From NCBI GenBank assembly GCA_022821585.1, contig JAJEDI010000093.1, positions 1 to 34,415 of the forward strand: a DNA stretch of 34,415 nt, written 5' to 3'. Below, piece by piece: positions 30,922-34,415 of the stretch. The notes beneath the pieces are model-generated. The model saw nothing but the letters and a program-made list of their open reading frames with translations. It was not told the DNA's origin and did not search any database. Each line of letters starts with the position of its first letter. The stretch's first letter is position 1. The DNA is from Caldilineaceae bacterium. GTDB taxonomy: Bacteria; Chloroflexota; Anaerolineae; Caldilineales; Caldilineaceae. The translations under genes were made by a program, and so were the position numbers.

Positions 30922-32525
30922 CTCTCGACGGTCTTGTCCTTAAATCCTTTTTCTTGTATAGCCTGTCCGGCCAATCGCTCATTTCTGACTTTCTGCTTGG
31001 CCTGGTCTCGCAACTTGGAATACTCAAACTCATCGATTCTTCTATTCTCACCGAATAGTCGTTCCTCGATGTAGGGGGTGACGCTATGCTCCCAAATCAG
31101 CTTGACCATCATTTCATTAAGATCGTTCTTCATAAAATAGCTGGGTCCAATCGCGGCGTGCCTATCCTCCTTCAGCAAATCGTTCGCGATTTCGACCATG
31201 TCCGCTACCCATTCCAATTCGGATCCTTTTCCCAACCACTTGCGCAAGACGCTCTTCACCGGATCGCGGTGTGGGTGAAATTCAATGAAGTAGAAGCGTC
31301 GGCGCAGAGCCAAATCTACTAACGCAATCGAACGATCCGCTGTGTTCATCGTGCCAATAATGTATAGGTTCTTGGGAAGTGAGAAATCTTCCTCTATATC
31401 CTGCTGATACTGCATGCGTATGCTTCTGTCGCGATATTCGAGCAGGAAGTATAGTTCGCCAAAAACTTTCGCAATATTGCCGCGGTTGATTTCGTCAATA
31501 ACGAGAAAATGCTTCGAATCTCCATCTTTCGACGCCTTCTTCGCTGCACGAATCAGCGGTCCATCTTTCAACTCGAATCCGGCCTCTCCATCTCCCTTGA
31601 TCGTCGGACGATAACCACGCACGAAGTCCTCGTATGCATAGGAGGGATGAAATTGTACAAGCGTGACCCTGTCTTTGTATTCATCCGCGAGGCAGCGCGC
31701 AAGTTCCAGTGCGACGTAGGTCTTCCCAGTCCCAGGTGGGCCCTGGATGATGATCTGGCGCTTGTCTTCAAGCAGCGATTCGATCTTTTCTAGGGTATCG
31801 ACCTCGAACTGCAATCTCTTTGCAAGATCGCTTAGTTCGTTCTTTGGTGAAGGGGGGCCTAGTACGGGCAAGTAATCCGTGAGCTTCCAGACTACAGACT
31901 GTGCGTCTAGTCTGTGACGTAGGTGTACACCATGGTTCCGCGCTTCCAAGATGAGATGATCAAGAAAGGCTAGAGCGTGTTCATACAACACTGCCTCGTC
32001 GTTGGAGGTTTTTGGCTTGGGATATCCGGTTTGTTCGTATGCCTGCTCAAACAGAGTGATTCTAAAAGAAGGATATCGTTCGACGTCCAACGCCATGAGC
32101 AAGGCCGAAATAACTGTTGTTCGAGATCCCCTTCTTCCCCTACCACTTACTACTTCATGAGGAAAAACTCTGCTAAAGGCCCTGATTCGTTCACTATCAG
32201 ATAGCTTCGTGGCTTTCCAGATTTCCAGAAGTGCCCTTCTTGCATCGTCAGGATTCTCACGGCACCATCGATTTAAGTCGTCCAATTGACGATAGTCGAT
32301 TGGATACATTGGCATGAGAGCCCTTTGGAGTAATTCGGGCCAATCTGCGATTCCGAAAATCACTGCTTCACGTGCTGCCGCCACCTTGTACACTGTTTCC
32401 AACTTGATCAGGACCTCGCTTCTTACCATTTCTCCAGACTCTATGAACTTGCTTGCCCTTTCGACGAACTTTGCCCAGGAGGAATGAATTCCGGGTTTTT
32501 CCACTACTTTTTTTTCTTCGTCCAT
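30918..32525 (-). CDS. mcrB: McrB-type AAA+ GTPase with unrecognised N-terminal region
   Basis: Motor subunit of the McrBC pair, 535 aa. The AAA+ domain has Walker A GPPGTGKT (262-269), Walker B FLVIDEINRGN (340-350), and the McrB signature MNTADRS (393-399), which binds GTP rather than ATP in E. coli McrB. An arginine-rich sensor segment (ALRRRFYF) follows. Residues 1-255 form a helical, charged region resembling none of the DNA-binding domains I know from E. coli McrB. It probably sets target specificity. ATG 32525 has GGTGA upstream. The start lies after a 246-base gap, and the gene pair looks AT-richer than its surroundings, consistent with horizontal transfer. Confidence 0.93.
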   Translation of the reverse strand: MDEEKKVVEKPGIHSSWAKFVERASKFIESGEMVRSEVLIKLETVYKVAAAREAVIFGIADWPELLQRALMPMYPIDYRQLDDLNRWCRENPDDARRALLEIWKATKLSDSERIRAFSRVFPHEVVSGRGRRGSRTTVISALLMALDVERYPSFRITLFEQAYEQTGYPKPKTSNDEAVLYEHALAFLDHLILEARNHGVHLRHRLDAQSVVWKLTDYLPVLGPPSPKNELSDLAKRLQFEVDTLEKIESLLEDKRQIIIQGPPGTGKTYVALELARCLADEYKDRVTLVQFHPSYAYEDFVRGYRPTIKGDGEAGFELKDGPLIRAAKKASKDGDSKHFLVIDEINRGNIAKVFGELYFLLEYRDRSIRMQYQQDIEEDFSLPKNLYIIGTMNTADRSIALVDLALRRRFYFIEFHPHRDPVKSVLRKWLGKGSELEWVADMVEIANDLLKEDRHAAIGPSYFMKNDLNEMMVKLIWEHSVTPYIEERLFGENRRIDEFEYSKLRDQAKQKVRNERLAGQAIQEKGFKDKTVER

Positions 32526-32771
32526 GCTTCAATCACCAGAGATTATGTTCAAAATATGGACCCAGCGGACAGGGGACTAAACCTACTGTGAGTCGAGAGC
32601 AGCCCGAAAGTTAGATGGCAGATAAAGCTAGCGTGACTGCTACTCAACGGGCCCACCCGGATCCACTGCGCCTTCTCGCTCTACCAGAACCGCCCCAAAA
32701 GCCCGCTATTTGCACCTGGAATTCTGCCACCTCAACGTCATGGCATCACTCTCGAGTGCGTTACGAGTCCT

Positions 32772-33104
32772 CTACCCCTTCAAATTCAGCGCAACAATCG
32801 CCCTCACACTAACCCCCTCCGGCAACCTACCCGCCAGTCGCAGCCAGTTCCCAAAATGCCTCACCCGGCAAAAACCCACTTCCCCTTCGCTAAGCCCCAC
32901 CGTCGTCCCCTCATCGCACCACCGTATCCCGTCCGGCGAGATCTGAACGTTCAGCGTAACGCCTTCAACATCCCCCACGCGCTCCAAAACTCGCACAAAA
33001 AAGATCGCCTCCCCTGCCCAACCGCACTCGTACGGCTCCGTCGCATAGTCGCCGCGCAACAACTCGCTGCGCTCCACGATGGCTGTGTAACTCTCGCGCA
33101 GCAT
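32772..33104 (-). CDS. Small conserved-looking protein, unknown function
   Basis: A 110-residue protein that I do not recognise. It is probably beta-rich: alternating hydrophobics, many Gly/Val, and the segment VQISPDGIRWCDEG, which resembles a strand-turn-strand repeat of secreted sheet domains. No signal peptide is visible. I prefer ATG 33104 over GTG 33113 because GGGGGAG lies 8 bases upstream of it. That site is inside the end of the preceding gene, whose stop (33107) is only 2 bases away. The two are thus translationally coupled, which supports this gene being real. Confidence 0.7.
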   Translation of the reverse strand: MLRESYTAIVERSELLRGDYATEPYECGWAGEAIFFVRVLERVGDVEGVTLNVQISPDGIRWCDEGTTVGLSEGEVGFCRVRHFGNWLRLAGRLPEGVSVRAIVALNLKG

Positions 33105-33106
33105 CG

Positions 33107-33967
33107 CTACCACTCCCCCGAAACAAGCACCGAATCAACGTACAGAAAAGCCCGCTTGTCGACGTCCGTTTCCACCCAGAATGCGAGGTTAAGCATGCAG
33201 TCCAGATTAGGCATCGCCGGGATCTTCATCGGCTCCACGCCAGTCAAGTCGTGGACGCGGTCATTGCATTGCAAATGGGTGATCTGTCTGTTCGCCAGGT
33301 CCAGATCCATGCGGAGGTAATACCAGTTGAATTTGGTGGCGACTTCATTGTAGCACAGAACCTGTCCGGAGCCGGGCACATCCTCCCAGCCTGTCGGCGC
33401 CAAGTGAAAGTGGGAAACCGTCTCAGCCCTGCCACCAATATCATGAAAAGGTTCCCGCTCTCTCTTGAACTGCCAGCTGCGCACCGGCTCGCCTTCCACG
33501 GCATTGAGGTAGCGCCAGTGCGGCATCCACCGGTACTCTTCATCCTGCAGGTCAAAAAGCACGCCCACCGCCCGCACGTCGTCCACCGACAATTGCAGTT
33601 CGCTCGCCTCCGGCTTGAACGTAAAATACGCCTCCAGCCGCACCGGCCCCCGATGCCGCCACGTCACCCGCTTAATCGAGACACTGATGTCCCCAGCCCG
33701 AGCCCGCGTGGCCAGTTTCATTGAATACGTGCCCTGCATCGCCCCATGCGTCCCCGTATCCCAGTGCGTTCCGCTGCTCAGCATCGGCGGCCGCATATCC
33801 GCGTACTGGGGCAGCATACTATCCAAACTGTCCTCGTAGTTCCCGATCAGCTCAACCCAGCCCCGCAGGCCCCGGTTGAAATCGTCGTGATAGATAATGC
33901 GCGGCAGCGGATCAAACCGGCTCAACATGGGATCCGCATTCAGAATGGCTCTCGAATGTTCTTGCAT
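33107..33967 (-). CDS. Uncharacterised beta-rich protein (sugar-binding fold possible)
   Basis: The 286-residue product begins with IIYHDDFNRGLRGW, a start common in beta-sandwich (concanavalin-like) domains that open with a DDF-x-RGL-x-GW strand. Further aromatic strands are QGTYSMKLATRA, GPVRLEAYFTFKPE and YNEVATKFNWYYLRMDLDLA. No signal peptide is seen. I cannot name a family with confidence. It is followed directly by the small protein at 32772-33104 in a coupled pair, suggesting joint action. The GGAG before ATG 33967 is unusually close (3 bases). It may be linked to carbohydrate handling, as in the ABC permease region, but this is inference. Confidence 0.75.
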   Translation of the reverse strand: MQEHSRAILNADPMLSRFDPLPRIIYHDDFNRGLRGWVELIGNYEDSLDSMLPQYADMRPPMLSSGTHWDTGTHGAMQGTYSMKLATRARAGDISVSIKRVTWRHRGPVRLEAYFTFKPEASELQLSVDDVRAVGVLFDLQDEEYRWMPHWRYLNAVEGEPVRSWQFKREREPFHDIGGRAETVSHFHLAPTGWEDVPGSGQVLCYNEVATKFNWYYLRMDLDLANRQITHLQCNDRVHDLTGVEPMKIPAMPNLDCMLNLAFWVETDVDKRAFLYVDSVLVSGEW

Positions 33968-34209
33968 TGGCTCCGTCTTTTCTGGTTGTCTTTGGTGCCT
34001 GAGGGTAGTCTGAGCATTCAGAAGCGAGGCAAGTATGTGACGCGTCAGAACCGATAATGTAATCCTGCCAAAGCTCCCCCTTTTGCCCGCCTATATTCCG
34101 CCAGAAACGGTCGCATGTCAACCACGCCTAATCTGCTGGTACATCCCAAAATGGGTGCGAACTTTCGCATGCCTCCGGTAGCAGCAGAGCCGCGCTCATC
34201 TCACTCTCC

Positions 34210-34224
34210 CCTCTGAGTCAGAGG
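34210..34224. promoter_or_regulatory. 15-bp palindrome CCTCTGA-G-TCAGAGG
   Basis: CCTCTGA and TCAGAGG are exact reverse complements around a single G. The palindrome lies about 240 bases upstream of the minus-strand gene ending its start at 33967. It could be an operator; it is too far to assign firmly. Confidence 0.3.
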
Positions 34225-34272
34225 AAACAGCAGTTCTCTCTCCTCACTACTCTTCACTCTTTCCTCGTTCTT

Positions 34273-34415
34273 TTGGGCGGTCGGGCCTATTCGGCCCTCC
34301 CTTGTGGGGGGGAACCGCCCCCGCAACGCCCCCGGCCCAAATCGCGCCGCAGCCAGTGTGCGCGCAATTCGACCTTGGCGTCCCGCGGCGACCGGTGCTT
34401 CCCCCGCGTCGTGGC
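34273..34415 (+). repeat. Dispersed hairpin repeat, copy 3 (cut by window end)
   Basis: GGGCGGTC, hairpin A (GGGCC 34283-34287 / GGCCC 34293-34297), CTCCCTTGTG, a G-run/C-run with a changed centre (GAACC where the others have CTCC), CAACGCCCCCGG, then the same roughly 80-base tail as copy 2, with GGCGTCCCGCGGCGACC. No clear heptamer tract precedes it; a degenerate pyrimidine-rich stretch takes that place. Confidence 0.85.

Larger units (their letters stand above)
33968..34415. other. Right-end intergenic region
   Basis: No gene is supported up to the window edge. It contains a 15-base palindrome (34210-34224), a pyrimidine-rich stretch (about 34230-34270) and the third copy of the dispersed hairpin repeat, which is cut by the window end. 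Confidence 0.6.

Noticed and set aside
21239..32525. CHAT protease and McrBC as one defence island
   Set aside because: They are about 8 kb apart, on opposite strands, separated by metabolic genes and of different base composition.
1..34415. tRNA, rRNA, CRISPR array or integrase
   Set aside because: I found no cloverleaf, rRNA segment, regularly spaced repeats with unique spacers, or transposase/integrase frame.

Overview
The window is GC-rich and gene-dense, with long codirectional blocks and few classical terminators. The mix of families suggests an environmental Chloroflexota bacterium, perhaps Caldilineae-like. That mix is LplB-type permease, phytanoyl-CoA dioxygenases, LLM flavin oxidoreductase, Gfo/Idh, CHAT protease, O-antigen-ligase fusion and sulfatase-like hydrolase, and GTG/TTG starts are frequent. 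The taxonomic guess is inference from gene content; no rRNA or other marker gene is present.

Layout. (1) 1-1014 (+): a sugar ABC permease cut off from its partners. (2) 1015-2455: a 1.4 kb non-coding stretch with dispersed repeats and two arrays of 10-bp direct repeats. (3) 2456-7770 (+): SDR dehydrogenase, lipoprotein, single-pass SH3-like protein, a sulfatase-fold hydrolase with Thr in place of the usual Cys/Ser, and an Ldh2-family dehydrogenase. (4) 8058-19760 (+): a promoter followed by a long operon, dhaK-dhaL-glpK-dhaM-HPr-EI-glpA-glpB-glpC and a ketopantoate-reductase-like gene. (5) 19820-20803 (-): a nine-helix membrane protein. (6) 21239-25464 (+): a CHAT protease, then a protein joining a glycosidase-like domain to an O-antigen-ligase-like membrane domain. 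(7) 25589-28366: two paralogous phytanoyl-CoA dioxygenases flanking a Gfo/Idh gene. (8) 28584-29684 (-): an LLM flavin oxidoreductase. (9) 29710-32525 (-): a McrBC-type restriction pair in visibly AT-richer DNA. (10) 32772-33967 (-): two uncharacterised genes. (11) A dispersed structured repeat occurs at about 1.1 kb, 21.0 kb and the right edge.

The most coherent system is block 4. Glycerol can enter through GlpK to glycerol-3-phosphate and then through the GlpABC quinone-linked dehydrogenase to DHAP. Dihydroxyacetone can be phosphorylated by DhaK/DhaL, recharged by PEP through EI, HPr and DhaM. The genes dhaM, HPr and EI stand in the same order as the domains of E. coli DhaM, so this looks like a dedicated, non-transporting PTS relay split into separate genes. 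DhaK has Gly where the catalytic Asp is expected, and the HPr active-site loop is non-canonical.

Other points of interest are a glycosidase-like domain that has lost its probable nucleophile while fused to a ligase, a Thr-nucleophile sulfatase-fold enzyme, an McrB with an unrecognised N-terminal specificity region, and a dispersed repeat with compensatory changes in its hairpin and upstream 7-bp repeats.
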